Assembly (NCBI RefSeq): GCF_014651535.1
Contig: NZ_BMXB01000011.1
Location: 1 to 64,000 of the forward strand
Reading direction: 5' to 3'
DNA length: 64,000 nt
Source of the DNA: Salinimicrobium marinum
GTDB lineage: Bacteria; Bacteroidota; Bacteroidia; Flavobacteriales; Flavobacteriaceae
Program-made: the position numbers and the translations under genes
Part shown: positions 27,556 to 37,619 of the stretch, one piece after another
How positions within the stretch are numbered: the stretch's first letter is position 1
How the letters are laid out: each line of letters begins with the position of its first letter
The notes under the pieces: generated by a model
What the model saw: only the letters and a program-made list of their open reading frames with translations
What the model was told of the DNA's origin: nothing
Databases searched by the model: none

Positions 27556-27589
27556 CCCCTCTTGCCATTCAAGCAAGAGGGGCTTTTTA
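27556..27589. terminator. Bidirectional terminator after rodA
   Basis: CCCCTCTTGC (27556-27565) pairs perfectly with GCAAGAGGGG (27573-27582); A-run before, T-run after. It separates the convergent rodA and protease genes. The rest of the gap 27331-27555 shows only a short frame of about 33 codons and no recognisable gene. Confidence 0.88.
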
Positions 27590-27606
27590 TTAAACTATAC
27601 CCAGGA

Positions 27607-29769
27607 TTAATCCCGGATCTTTGCCATTTTTGAATTCTGAATGTTATTCATTTTCATATCTGCCAGTACATGAATCGCTTCTTCTACATAAACATCTCCC
27701 GTAAGGCTTTTATGCCATCTTTCTCTCTTCTCTGCAAGAACAGTATCAGTCTCAAACAAGGCCTCTTCATATGGAAGGGATCTGTAAGTGAGATCAGACT
27801 TATAATCTGAGATCTGGTCAAAACGCTTGGCCTGTTCCTCATCCTGTTCAAGCTTTTTACTGTAGGCTTCAAAATTTAACGGAAATGACTGTTCATCTCT
27901 TTGATCCCTGATCCATCTCGCATTTTCATCAATCAGTCTTAATTGCTCATTGTTGGCCATTCTTTGTTTACTGCTCCTAATAGTTTCTTCGAATCCAACA
28001 TAATCATCCCAAACCTTGTAATTCGCAGCTTCAATTTGGTCCCAAGGCAGTGGATTTTCCTGATCTTTTTCTCCTATATCTATATAGCTATACCTGTCTG
28101 GCACCACAACATCACTTTTCACACCTTCCAGCTGAGTAGAACCGCCGTTCACTCTATAGAACTTCTGAGTGGTTACTTTTAAAGCACCAAGATCACCAAA
28201 ATCACTGTTTCTAATCCATCTGTTAAGATCGATCACGTTCTGCACAGTTCCTTTTCCATACGTTTGTTTACTCCCTATTACAATGGCTCTTTTATAATCC
28301 TGCATTGCAGCGGCAAGAATTTCTGAAGCCGATGCTGATAATTCATTTACCAGGATCACAAGCGGACCATCCCATAATACCGAAGGATCTGTGTCTTTTA
28401 AAACTTCCTGACCTTCCATTTTGGATTTCACCTGAACAATAGGGCCTTCTTTGATAAACAATCCTGCGATATCGACTACTGTTTTCAACGAACCTCCTCC
28501 ATTATTCCGAAGGTCAAGAACAAGACCTTCCATATCCTGCTCCTTCAACCTTATGATCTCCTGCTTAACATCGCTGGCAGCATTTCTTTCTGTATAATCT
28601 CCCATATCAAAATAGAACTTCGGAAGATTAATAATTCCGTATTTTCTACCCTCCTTCTCAACCATAGAGGTCTTGGCATAGGTTTCCTCCAACTCTACTA
28701 CATCTCTAATAATATCAATATCTTCTATCGTACCGTCCACCTTTCTAACGGTAAGTGTCACTTTTGTCCCTTTTGGGCCTTTTATAAGACTTACAGCATC
28801 GTCTAAACGCATGCCTCCAACATTAACCGGTTCCCTTTCGTCCTGCTGCTTAACCTTCAGGATCTCATCACCTACTTCTACTTCATCTCCTCTCCATGCA
28901 GGGCCTCCTGAAATGATTTCAACGATTTTTATATTATCATTCTTCTTTTGAAGACGCGCTCCGATTCCTTCAAGTTTACCGGACATAGCCATATCAAATC
29001 GGTCTTTATCCTGCGGAGCAAAATAAAAAGTATGAGGATCAAATTCTTCTACAATGGCATTTACATACACAGAGAACCAATCTTTTCTCTCAAGATCTTC
29101 ATTAAAATCATAATATTCTTCTAGGGAAGTTCTGGTAAGCTCTCTGGCTTCAGCTTCAAGTTCAGCATCGGTTTTTGGACTCCATTCAGCATCTTCTTCA
29201 GAAGCCTCATCTCCTTCTATGCCACCTTCAAGTCTTCTTTCCTGTTCTTCCTTTTTATCATAGAACGTTCCAAGAGCAGACAATTTTAATTGTTTTTTCC
29301 AACGCTCCCTCATCTCTTCCTTAGAACTAGCGTAAGGCCGGGAATCATAGTCGGTATCAAGCACTTCATCTTCAGTAAAATCAAAAGGAGTTTCAAGAAT
29401 ACCTTCATAGATCTCTTTTGTTTCTGCCATACGTTGTTGCAAACGCTCATGAGTAAGATCAAAAAAGGAGATATCCTTATTCAGAATTTGATCATCTATC
29501 TGATCTTCAAATTTTTCGAATTCCTCGATATCGCTGGCGTAAAAATATCTTTTAAGAGGATCCAGTGCTTCCAGATAATCCTTGTAAACTTCTTTGGAGA
29601 AAGAATCATCAATTTCCTTCGCATCATAATGCCCGTTTTGCAGCACATAAGTTATAAGCTCTATAAGGGTCTTATCCTTATTGGGATCATTAAAAGTTTT
29701 CGTGGTAAAACTACAGGAAGCGACTGCAAAAAGCAGTACCAGCACTAATATCTTGGAATTCCTCTTCAT
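27607..29769 (-). CDS. prc: C-terminal processing (tail-specific) protease, S41 family
   Basis: A 720-residue periplasmic protease. The lipobox AVASC makes it a probable lipoprotein. An N-terminal helical domain with long acidic stretches is followed by a PDZ domain (KLEGIGARL, then GPAWRGDEVEVGDEILKV). The S41 core has GLVLDLRNNGGGSLK, the serine motif ELSASASEILAAAMQD and the lysine motif KQTYGKGTVQ. A C-terminal DUF3340-type helical tail completes it. This order equals E. coli Prc (Tsp). ATG 29769 gives a typical lipoprotein signal; ATG 29787 is possible. It is convergent with rodA and divergent from surE. Confidence 0.93.
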   Translation of the reverse strand: MKRNSKILVLVLLFAVASCSFTTKTFNDPNKDKTLIELITYVLQNGHYDAKEIDDSFSKEVYKDYLEALDPLKRYFYASDIEEFEKFEDQIDDQILNKDISFFDLTHERLQQRMAETKEIYEGILETPFDFTEDEVLDTDYDSRPYASSKEEMRERWKKQLKLSALGTFYDKKEEQERRLEGGIEGDEASEEDAEWSPKTDAELEAEARELTRTSLEEYYDFNEDLERKDWFSVYVNAIVEEFDPHTFYFAPQDKDRFDMAMSGKLEGIGARLQKKNDNIKIVEIISGGPAWRGDEVEVGDEILKVKQQDEREPVNVGGMRLDDAVSLIKGPKGTKVTLTVRKVDGTIEDIDIIRDVVELEETYAKTSMVEKEGRKYGIINLPKFYFDMGDYTERNAASDVKQEIIRLKEQDMEGLVLDLRNNGGGSLKTVVDIAGLFIKEGPIVQVKSKMEGQEVLKDTDPSVLWDGPLVILVNELSASASEILAAAMQDYKRAIVIGSKQTYGKGTVQNVIDLNRWIRNSDFGDLGALKVTTQKFYRVNGGSTQLEGVKSDVVVPDRYSYIDIGEKDQENPLPWDQIEAANYKVWDDYVGFEETIRSSKQRMANNEQLRLIDENARWIRDQRDEQSFPLNFEAYSKKLEQDEEQAKRFDQISDYKSDLTYRSLPYEEALFETDTVLAEKRERWHKSLTGDVYVEEAIHVLADMKMNNIQNSKMAKIRD

Positions 29770-29915
29770 TAGGTTATATATTTTCATAATTAAATTCACC
29801 TTTAATACACTAAAAACTATGCCAAGGCTATGGATGAAACAATTTTTTTGTTAAACTACGAATTTAATGTTTCCTCAGGAAATTAATTTAATTTAGCAGC
29901 TATAAAAAACAATTT

Positions 29916-30698
29916 ATGCCGAAGAAGAAACCGCTGATTTTAGTAACGAATGATGATGGTATTACCGCCCCTGGAATAAGAGCTTTAATTGAAGTAATGA
30001 AACAGCTGGGAGATGTGGTTGTGGTAGCACCCGACAGCCCCCAAAGTGGAATGGGACATGCAATTACTATAAGCAATACTTTGTTTTGCGACCCTGTAAA
30101 GGTCAAGGAAAACACGAAACATAAGGAATACAGTTGCTCCGGAACTCCTGCAGATTGTGTGAAAATTGCAACACAGGAAATCCTGCACCGAAAACCCGAT
30201 CTTTGCGTTAGCGGAATTAACCACGGCTCAAATTCCTCTATTAACGTAATTTATTCGGGAACGATGAGTGCAGCTGTGGAAGCAGGTGTGGAAGGAATCC
30301 CCGCGATAGGTTTCTCCCTCCTGGATTATTCCCTTACCGCCGATTTTGAACCTACCAAGAAATTTGTAAAGATCATCACCAAAAACGTTCTTAAACACGG
30401 ACTTCCAAAAGGCGTGGTTTTAAATGTGAACCTTCCAAAGCTTAAGGAATCTGAAATAAAAGGCATCAAAGTATGCCGGCAGGCTACCGCTCACTGGGAA
30501 GAAGAATTTGATAAACGCACCAATCCGCAGGGAAGGGATTATTACTGGCTCTCCGGTAAATTTGTAAGTGAAGATGAAGGTGAAGACAGTGATGAATATG
30601 CACTTTCTCAAGGTTATGTTTCTGTGGTGCCGGTACAATTCGATCTTACGGCGCATCATTTTATGCGCGACCTAAATAGCTGGAAGTTCAATGATTAA
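29916..30698 (+). CDS. surE: 5'/3'-nucleotidase SurE
   Basis: A metal-dependent nucleoside monophosphate phosphatase of 260 residues. The N-terminal metal site ILVTNDDGITAPGI (Asp13, Asp14), VVVAPDSPQSGMGHAI and CVSGINHGSNSS are the SurE hallmarks. It starts a plus-strand operon; the next gene overlaps its end by 8 bp. Confidence 0.96.
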   Translation: MPKKKPLILVTNDDGITAPGIRALIEVMKQLGDVVVVAPDSPQSGMGHAITISNTLFCDPVKVKENTKHKEYSCSGTPADCVKIATQEILHRKPDLCVSGINHGSNSSINVIYSGTMSAAVEAGVEGIPAIGFSLLDYSLTADFEPTKKFVKIITKNVLKHGLPKGVVLNVNLPKLKESEIKGIKVCRQATAHWEEEFDKRTNPQGRDYYWLSGKFVSEDEGEDSDEYALSQGYVSVVPVQFDLTAHHFMRDLNSWKFND

Positions 30699-30972
30699 AA
30701 AAGAGATTTTTATCGGGTTTATTATAGGTATACTGGCAAACAGCATCGGCATCCTGTTGTATATCCTCCTCTTTTCAGATTTAGGAATTGAAGAAACTAT
30801 CCGCGAAGCAATTAAAGGGGATTTTTTCGGAATTTTAATTGCAGCAGGAGCTATCCTTAATTTTGTTCCATTTTTCCTATTTATTAAAAAAGACAGGATA
30901 TACAAGGCAAGAGGCGTTCTTATGGCATCTATTTTTGCAGCGCTTGTCATTGCTGTGTTCAAAATATTTTAG
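30691..30972 (+). CDS. Small three-helix membrane protein of unknown function
   Basis: A 93-residue hydrophobic protein with three likely membrane helices (near 6-28, 45-62 and 73-92), separated by an acidic loop (LGIEETIREAIKGDF) and a basic loop (KKDRIYKARG). I recognise no named family. Its overlap with surE and one-base gap to lpxB show it is a real, co-translated gene. Placement next to lpxB hints at the envelope, nothing more. Confidence 0.8.
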   Translation: MIKKEIFIGFIIGILANSIGILLYILLFSDLGIEETIREAIKGDFFGILIAAGAILNFVPFFLFIKKDRIYKARGVLMASIFAALVIAVFKIF

Positions 30973-30973
30973 A

Positions 30974-32107
30974 ATGAAATATTACATTATTGCAGGCGAA
31001 GCATCTGGCGACCTACACGCGTCCAATTTAATGAAAGCTCTCAAAAAGGTCGATCCAGAAGCAGAATTCCGGTTTTGGGGTGGTGACCTGATGGCGCAGG
31101 AAGGTGGAACTCCGGTTAAACACTACAGGGATCTTGCTTTTATGGGTTTTGCTGAAGTTATTTTAAACCTGCGCACCATTCTCGGAAATATTTCCTTTTG
31201 CAAAAAAGACATCAGCAGTTGGAATCCCGATGTGATCCTGTTTGTGGATTATCCGGGGTTCAATTTGAGGATTGCCAAATGGGCAAGAAAAAAAGGTTAT
31301 AAAACTCATTTCTATATCTCCCCCCAAATCTGGGCCTGGAAAGAGAGCAGAATCAAAGATATCCAGCGAGATATCGATCAAATGTATGTGATCCTGCCTT
31401 TCGAGAAAGAATTTTATGAGCTAAAACACAAGTTTGATGTGCATTTTGTGGGACACCCTTTAATTGATGCCATTGCCAACAGACCCGCCATAGACATCGA
31501 AAAATTCCGGAAGGAAAATAATCTTGATGAACGGCCGGTGATCGCACTTCTTCCGGGAAGCCGGAAGCAGGAAATTTCGAAAATGCTGGAAATCATGCTG
31601 AGTGTAACCGAAAATTTCAGCGATTATCAATTCATCATTGCCGGTGCCCCGAGTCAAGAGCCGGAATTTTACCATCCTTTCATTAAGAAGAAAAATGTGC
31701 ACCTGGTGATGAACAAGACGTATGATGTGCTGAGTCTTTCAACAGCAGCTCTGGTAACCTCAGGCACAGCAACCCTGGAAACCGCCTTATTAAAAGTTCC
31801 TGAAGTGGTTTGTTATAAAGGAAATTTTATTTCCTATGAAATTGCAAAACGTATCATCAATCTTGATTATATTTCGCTGGTGAACCTGATAATGGATCGG
31901 GAAGTGGTAAAGGAATTGATTCAGGCAGATTTCAACGAGAAAAATTTAAAAACCGAACTGACCAAAATCCTTTCCGAAGAACATCGAAAAAAGATGTTTT
32001 TAGATTACCACGAACTGGAAATGAAACTTGGTGGAACAGGTGCCAGTGAAAAAACAGCAAAATTAATTGTTGAAACCATCTCTGCAACTTCAAAAAATGA
32101 GGCTTAA
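30974..32107 (+). CDS. lpxB: Lipid-A-disaccharide synthase
   Basis: Joins UDP-2,3-diacylglucosamine and lipid X to form the lipid A disaccharide at the inner membrane. The start at 30974 gives the conserved N-terminus YYIIAGEASGDLHASNL. A GT19-type core follows: FVDYPGFNLRIAKWARK, YISPQIWAWKESRI, FVGHPLIDA and LLPGSRKQEI. The same frame is open upstream to 30839, but that part overlaps the small membrane gene and is not coding. The 377-residue length is normal. Confidence 0.96.
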   Translation: MKYYIIAGEASGDLHASNLMKALKKVDPEAEFRFWGGDLMAQEGGTPVKHYRDLAFMGFAEVILNLRTILGNISFCKKDISSWNPDVILFVDYPGFNLRIAKWARKKGYKTHFYISPQIWAWKESRIKDIQRDIDQMYVILPFEKEFYELKHKFDVHFVGHPLIDAIANRPAIDIEKFRKENNLDERPVIALLPGSRKQEISKMLEIMLSVTENFSDYQFIIAGAPSQEPEFYHPFIKKKNVHLVMNKTYDVLSLSTAALVTSGTATLETALLKVPEVVCYKGNFISYEIAKRIINLDYISLVNLIMDREVVKELIQADFNEKNLKTELTKILSEEHRKKMFLDYHELEMKLGGTGASEKTAKLIVETISATSKNEA

Positions 32108-32597
32108 AAATTTATTTTTAATACTAGTTACACTCTTGGTCCTCGCTTCCTGCGGAAGTTCGAAAAAGAGCATGCACCCTTCAGAAAGAGCGATCACGAG
32201 TAGTACAGATAATCCAGTAATGCTAAGGGTGAGTGAGAATGCAAAGGAATTTGTGGGAACAAAATACAAATACGGCGGCACCACTAAAAAAGGTATGGAT
32301 TGCTCAGGGTTGATCTATACCGCTTTTACCGCAGAAGATATTCCATTCCCCCGCACCTCAAGGGATATGTCGCACCTTGGCTACCGGTTGAATTTAAAAG
32401 AAGTCAACGTAGGAGATCTTCTTTTTTTTGAAACCGACAAAAAGAAAAGGGTCATTAATCATGTGGGGCTGGTAGTGGATCGGGATCCAAATCAAATTTA
32501 CTTCATCCACTCTACCACTTCCCGTGGAGTGATTATTTCCTCCCTTGAAGAAAATTACTGGCGAGAAAATTTTGTGATGGCGCGCCGGGTGGAATAA
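32097..32597 (+). CDS. NlpC/P60 (C40) peptidase lipoprotein
   Basis: A 166-residue outer-membrane or periplasmic lipoprotein, lipobox VLASC (Cys19). The NlpC/P60 catalytic set is visible: Cys69 in GMDCSGLIYTAF, His122 in NHVGLVVD and His138 in FIHST. These enzymes cut peptidoglycan stem peptides. ATG 32097 overlaps lpxB by 11 bp. The gene would normally lead into comEC, which is decayed here. Confidence 0.9.
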   Translation: MRLKNLFLILVTLLVLASCGSSKKSMHPSERAITSSTDNPVMLRVSENAKEFVGTKYKYGGTTKKGMDCSGLIYTAFTAEDIPFPRTSRDMSHLGYRLNLKEVNVGDLLFFETDKKKRVINHVGLVVDRDPNQIYFIHSTTSRGVIISSLEENYWRENFVMARRVE

Positions 32598-32616
32598 GTC
32601 CTTATCTAGGTTATCA

Positions 32617-33562
32617 TTGGACTATGAATTCTATAAATACTGCATTATAAAAGTTGCCTTATTTTTTATTGCAGGAATTCTCGCAGGGGTTTTTCATTCA
32701 TCTTCAGCTTACCACACTTTTTAGCATCTTTTTAATAGGTTTTGGGTTATTTCTCAGGAGCTTTTTGGAGAGCAAAAAGCTCTTTTTGCAGGATGTTTTC
32801 TTCAGAGTAACTACGCTGCTCCTATTCTTCCTTACCGGAATATTATCCACTCAGCTACATCTCCCACATTATTCCGACATTCTTTCTTCGGAACCTCATA
32901 TTTAGATCACGCCGTTAATGATGGTTTCATTTCCGAAGAACCAAAGCCCGGTTTTTAATCCTATGGCTTCTAAACCGCTTATTTTCTCCGCTGGAAAGAA
33001 GAAAGAACGGCAGAGCTGTCAAAACTTTAAATCTCATCACACTCTTATAGCTTTTTGTGCTCCTTGCAGGGCTTTTTCCTTCTTTGCTGATAGGCAGTTG
33101 ACATGTCTTCTTTTGTAGCCATAGGACTGCAGATAAAGCGCCGCACCAGCGTGAAAAATATGCTTTTAATGTTCCATGGTGGCACTGCTCCTGGTAAGGC
33201 CACAGTTCATTTTTGAAGTAGGCTTTCAATTGAGTTACCTGGCCGTGTTCTCGTTCGTCCTGCTGCAACCAATTTTTTTAAATTCAGACACCGAAAAACA
33301 AATATTTATGCAATAGAAGAAAACATGATGCTGATTAATGATACCGCAGCCATTTATTCCGTTGAAGATCTGCAGCCAGATTATGTGCTCCCCACCAACT
33401 CTGCGAAAATTAATACAAAAAGCTATTTTAAAAACCTTTAGCCTAAAGGCATTATTGCACATGGCAGTAACTATAGATTCTACCTACAACGCTGGGAAGA
33501 AACCTGTCGAAAGGAAAACATTCCTTTTCATGCCCCCGCCACCAGCGGTGCTTATGTCATAA
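32617..33562 (+). pseudogene. comEC: Degraded comEC (DNA-uptake channel) remnant
   Basis: No single frame is open, but pieces in different frames follow the order of ComEC/Rec2. The N-terminal end reads DYEFYKYCIIKVALFFIAG then ILAGVFHSSSAYHTF with an in-frame stop. The next piece reads LFLIGFGLFLRS-like sequence with SKKLFLQDVFF and GILSTQLHLP. The middle reads SFVAIGLQIKRRTSVKNML, then FIFEVGFQLSYLAVFSFV, the competence-domain helices. The C-terminal end reads PDYVLPTNSAKI and IIAHGSNYRFYLQRWEETC. Only about 950 bp remain of a gene that is normally near 2 kb, so deletions as well as frameshifts occurred. The identification is from memory of the family; the fragments' order supports it. Confidence 0.75.
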
Positions 33563-33570
33563 AGTGGAAT

Positions 33571-34113
33571 TTACTTTTTAAAAGTAGCTTTGAATTCTTT
33601 CTGATATTCTTTCCAGGCTTCATTTGAAGTAATTTCCTTGTAATCATCCTTAGCAAACAATTTCAAAAATACTTCCAACTGATTTGGAGTACGGTAACCC
33701 GGCATCATATTGAGTAACTCCCCTTTTTCGTCAAAAAAAGCCAGCGAAGGATATCCGGAAATTTTCATAGCAGTCGCAAAAGTATGCTGACTGTTCCTTC
33801 CCTTTTTATTGGGATCAAAATTAGGATTTTCAAAAGTGTGCTCCTTATATTCTATCACAGCATCACCCTCTGCATTAAACTTTACAGGGTAATAATTCTC
33901 ATTGATATATTGAGCCACATCTTTATTTGAAAATGTGTTTTTATCAAGCATTTTACAAGGCCCGCACCAGGTGGTATAGGCATCCATAAAAATTTTCTTA
34001 GGTTCCTTCTTCTGAGCTTCCAGGGCTTCGTTCATGCTCATCCATTCGATTTTCTGTGCATGATTTAATCCGGTAAAAAATAAGAAGGTTAAAAAGATCA
34101 GGGTCTTATGCAT
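33571..34113 (-). CDS. Secreted thioredoxin-fold protein
   Basis: A 180-residue exported protein with signal peptide (cleavage near NHAQ). A thioredoxin fold carries WCGPC (Cys50, Cys53) and a cis-proline in SGYPSL. It probably reduces or isomerises disulfides, or serves as a periplasmic reductant. It is a single gene, ending against the comEC remnant. Confidence 0.9.
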   Translation of the reverse strand: MHKTLIFLTFLFFTGLNHAQKIEWMSMNEALEAQKKEPKKIFMDAYTTWCGPCKMLDKNTFSNKDVAQYINENYYPVKFNAEGDAVIEYKEHTFENPNFDPNKKGRNSQHTFATAMKISGYPSLAFFDEKGELLNMMPGYRTPNQLEVFLKLFAKDDYKEITSNEAWKEYQKEFKATFKK

Positions 34114-34214
34114 AACTTCGTTTTCTCTCTATATTCAAATATGATTCCAAACTTTAACCAGGGATTTCATGTATAACGAAAAATCCTCCAAAATATTTTT
34201 CCTATAAAAAAAGG

Positions 34215-36002
34215 TTATTTTATGCCGTGCATTAACTTTTTCAGCAATGGATTAAGAAATGCTACCAGAATTCCGGCTCCCACAGGAATAAAAGTAAAGA
34301 TTAAAAAGAAAGTGGAAAGATCATATTTTTCGGTTACTTCATTAATCATTCCTCCAAAGGAACCGGCAAGTTTATTTCCTATTGCAATAGCCAGATACCA
34401 CATCCCAAACATAAACGCGATCATCCTGGCCGGAACCAATTTACTAACATAAGAAAGACCCAACGGAGACAAACAAAGCTCCCCAAGGGTATGAAATAAA
34501 TACGCCAGTATAAGCCAGATCATGCTTACTTTCGCTCCTTCTGCAAGATCATTAGATCCAAATGCCAGTAATCCAAAACCAAAACCTAAAAGTATCAATC
34601 CGATGCTGTATTTCATAGCAGCCGACGGATTGTATTTACTTTCCCACCATTTTGAGAAGAAAGATGCAAATACAATGATAAAGAAGGAGTTTAAAATACT
34701 AAACCATGATACGGTTATCTCTGTAGCTTCAGAAGAAAATTCTCTTACCAGCATCCAAATGACTATGCCCCAGATAGAAGCAAAACAGATCGCAAGGACA
34801 ATATTTGATCCCAACACCCTCCTATAAGTTTGTTTCCATAGCAGGAATAAAACCCACGTGATCACCATCAAAGGCACTACGGTTAACAATGCATTCACCA
34901 CATTAAAAACCATCGCCGACGTCCCCAGAAGTTCCCTGTCTACAGAATCTCTCGCAAATACAATTAATGAGGAAGCTCCCTGTTCAAAAGCCATCCAGAA
35001 GAAAACTGTAAAAAATGCGAAAATTACTACTGCAATGAGCCTGTCCCTAACAACAGCAGGATACCTGGAAATTCTGGAAATTACCAGAAAAAGGAATAAC
35101 ACAAGTCCTACAATAGCTATCCCCAGAGGCCCCGAAAATGGTTCTCCCTGGAAGTCAAATGGCATGACAACCGGCAATAAATTTAAATCTGCTATTCGAC
35201 TGATCGGATCATTGATTAAATAAATAAATCCAATTACAGAGGTAGCTACTACCAATATTTTATCCAGCAATGTAAAATGATTCGGCTTGTGGGAAGGAAT
35301 ACCTTTACTTTCCTCAAGCTGAATTTCTTTTCTCTCTTTTTCTTTATCTGGTACTCCTCCTATTTTTCCAAACAAGGGTTTCGCCAGCCAGAACTGTAGC
35401 GTACCAAAAAGCATGAAGATACCAGCCAGACCAAATCCCCAGCTCCATCCTACTCTTTCGGCAAGATAACCGCACAGCATCATTCCGAAGAAAGCACCTG
35501 CGTTTACCCCCATATAAAAAATGGTATATGCACCATCTTTTTTATCGGGTTTGCCTTCATACATTTCTGAAATGATAGATGTGATATTTGGCTTAAAAAA
35601 TCCTGTCCCAATCACCAGCAAAGCAAGTCCGAAATAAAGGGAAAATTCTGTTTCCAGAGCCATGGAAGCATGTCCCAGGGTCATGATTGCGGCTCCAATA
35701 ACTACTGCCCACCTATAGCCTATCCATTTATCAGCAATAAGTCCACCTGCGATAGGGGTAAGATATAAGAGTCCAGCATACGTACCAAATAATGCTCCAG
35801 CGTTCTCCATGGACCATCCCCAGCCGGGATTATCAACCCCCACAATGGCCATGGTCAGGAAATTAACCAAAAGCACGCGCATTCCATAGAAGGAAAAGCG
35901 TTCCCACATTTCGGTAAAAAACAGTACAAAAAGACCTGCGGGATGTCCTAAAACATTCGACTTAAAAAAGTCATTTTCTGCCGGTGATACTGCCGTAGCC
36001 AT
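34215..36002 (-). CDS. POT-family peptide transporter
   Basis: A 595-residue proton-coupled oligopeptide symporter with about 14 helices. The first helix has the POT motif EMWERFSFYGMR. KPNITSIISEMY and FYMGVNAGAFFG are further family signatures. Its start overlaps the stop of the paralogue upstream as TAATG, so the pair is translationally coupled. Together with the downstream-of-promoter DPP IV gene it points to growth on di- and tripeptides. Confidence 0.93.
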   Translation of the reverse strand: MATAVSPAENDFFKSNVLGHPAGLFVLFFTEMWERFSFYGMRVLLVNFLTMAIVGVDNPGWGWSMENAGALFGTYAGLLYLTPIAGGLIADKWIGYRWAVVIGAAIMTLGHASMALETEFSLYFGLALLVIGTGFFKPNITSIISEMYEGKPDKKDGAYTIFYMGVNAGAFFGMMLCGYLAERVGWSWGFGLAGIFMLFGTLQFWLAKPLFGKIGGVPDKEKERKEIQLEESKGIPSHKPNHFTLLDKILVVATSVIGFIYLINDPISRIADLNLLPVVMPFDFQGEPFSGPLGIAIVGLVLFLFLVISRISRYPAVVRDRLIAVVIFAFFTVFFWMAFEQGASSLIVFARDSVDRELLGTSAMVFNVVNALLTVVPLMVITWVLFLLWKQTYRRVLGSNIVLAICFASIWGIVIWMLVREFSSEATEITVSWFSILNSFFIIVFASFFSKWWESKYNPSAAMKYSIGLILLGFGFGLLAFGSNDLAEGAKVSMIWLILAYLFHTLGELCLSPLGLSYVSKLVPARMIAFMFGMWYLAIAIGNKLAGSFGGMINEVTEKYDLSTFFLIFTFIPVGAGILVAFLNPLLKKLMHGIK

Positions 36003-37600
36003 TATTTTCTTCTTCGCGTTTCTTCTTTTTCTATTACCTCTTCATCTCCAAGCTCAAAATTCTCCTGTTGCGGCAACTCTCTTTCGTTATCTTCGGCCCC
36101 GTGAGTAAGTCTCTTAAGAGGTTTCAGCATAAATAATACAATTGCTGCAAAGGTCACAGTGAAGATCGTAATTCCGAGAAAAATAGCGATGTCTCCCGCT
36201 TCGGAAGCAAAAGCTCCCAGTTCCCCGGCTACCTTATTACCAAGTCCTGTCGCTGCAAAATATACTCCCATCATCAAGGAAGCATATTTTACCGGAGCCA
36301 GTTTCGTAATAAAAGACAATGCTACCGGTGAAGAACATAATTCCCCAATAGTATGAAGCAGGTATGCCAATACCAGCCAGTACATTGCAGAAGCTCCCTG
36401 AGCTTCAAATTCAAGCGCGGCAAATACCATAAACACGAATCCAAGTCCCATAATGATCACACCTGTTGCCATTTTAAAGATAGAAGATGCTTCTTTACCT
36501 TTAAGTTTTCTCCTGGCCCAGAAGTTTGCCACGATCACCCCGAAAAGAATAATAAACAACGCGTTTAAAGATTGAAACCAGGATGCAGGCACTTCATTCC
36601 CAATCCCAAACGGAAGGTTAAAAGGAATGCTTCTGTTCGTTTTATCAAGTGCATAGATGTTCATAAGACCTCCGGCCTGTTCAAAAGCGCCCCAGAATAC
36701 TATTACCAGTAAAAATGAAAGCAGCATTACAACGTATCTGTCTTTCATAATCTGACTTGTAAGATCCTTATACACCATCATCATCATCGCTACTACAAGT
36801 GTCAGGAATATGAATAATAAACCGTAAGCAATCCCCATAGTAAACATAGCCACAATAGAACCTGCAAATAAAGCCAGGGTAACAGCTAATTGTACTGGCG
36901 ATTTGAAAAGATCTGCAAATAAACTTCCTAAAGAAGCTCCTTCATCCCTTTCTACTTTAGAAAGCAGGTTTCCTACATTGGTCAGGTACTTTTGTCCCCA
37001 CATATATACGAGCAGACCAAGTGCCATAGCAATACCGGCCAAACCAAAGCCATAATGCCATCCATATACTTCACCCAGCGTTCCTACTATTAAACTGGAA
37101 AGAAAAGCTCCAAGGTTGATTCCAATATAAAATATCGTGAATCCTTTATCTCTTCTAATGTCACCTTCTTTGTAAAGACCACCTACCATGGTGGAAATAT
37201 TTGGTTTTAACAATCCTACCCCGGCAATGATTAATCCGAGCCCCGAATAAAATGCCCACATTTCCTCCACCGCTAAAATTCCGTGGCCAAGAACGAGTAT
37301 AATTCCGCCTATTAAGACTGCTTTTTTCTGGCCAAAGACTTTATCTGCGAGAATTCCACCGGGAATAGATACCACATACACAAGCATGGTATACCATCCA
37401 TAAAGTGCAAGGGCCTCTGCCTGCGTCCAGCCAAGTCCGGCATTTCCATCGGTTGTTGCGCTAACCAGGTATAAAACCAGGATTGCTCGCATTCCATAGT
37501 AGGAAAATCGCTCCCACATTTCTGTGAAAAATAAAATGTATAAACCTACCGGATGCCCAAAAAGCTCCTTTTGATCTGGTGCTGGTGCTGTATTTGCCAT
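36002..37600 (-). CDS. POT-family peptide transporter (paralogue)
   Basis: A 532-residue paralogue with the same motifs: EMWERFSYYGMR, KPNISTMVGGLY and FYIGINLGAFLSS. The C-terminus is a charged tail (EEVIEKEETRRRK). It lies 19 bp downstream of the DPP IV gene and overlaps the next transporter by one base. Tandem divergent copies suggest different peptide preferences. Confidence 0.93.
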   Translation of the reverse strand: MANTAPAPDQKELFGHPVGLYILFFTEMWERFSYYGMRAILVLYLVSATTDGNAGLGWTQAEALALYGWYTMLVYVVSIPGGILADKVFGQKKAVLIGGIILVLGHGILAVEEMWAFYSGLGLIIAGVGLLKPNISTMVGGLYKEGDIRRDKGFTIFYIGINLGAFLSSLIVGTLGEVYGWHYGFGLAGIAMALGLLVYMWGQKYLTNVGNLLSKVERDEGASLGSLFADLFKSPVQLAVTLALFAGSIVAMFTMGIAYGLLFIFLTLVVAMMMMVYKDLTSQIMKDRYVVMLLSFLLVIVFWGAFEQAGGLMNIYALDKTNRSIPFNLPFGIGNEVPASWFQSLNALFIILFGVIVANFWARRKLKGKEASSIFKMATGVIIMGLGFVFMVFAALEFEAQGASAMYWLVLAYLLHTIGELCSSPVALSFITKLAPVKYASLMMGVYFAATGLGNKVAGELGAFASEAGDIAIFLGITIFTVTFAAIVLFMLKPLKRLTHGAEDNERELPQQENFELGDEEVIEKEETRRRK

Positions 37601-37619
37601 TTATATTCTTTTTAAATTT

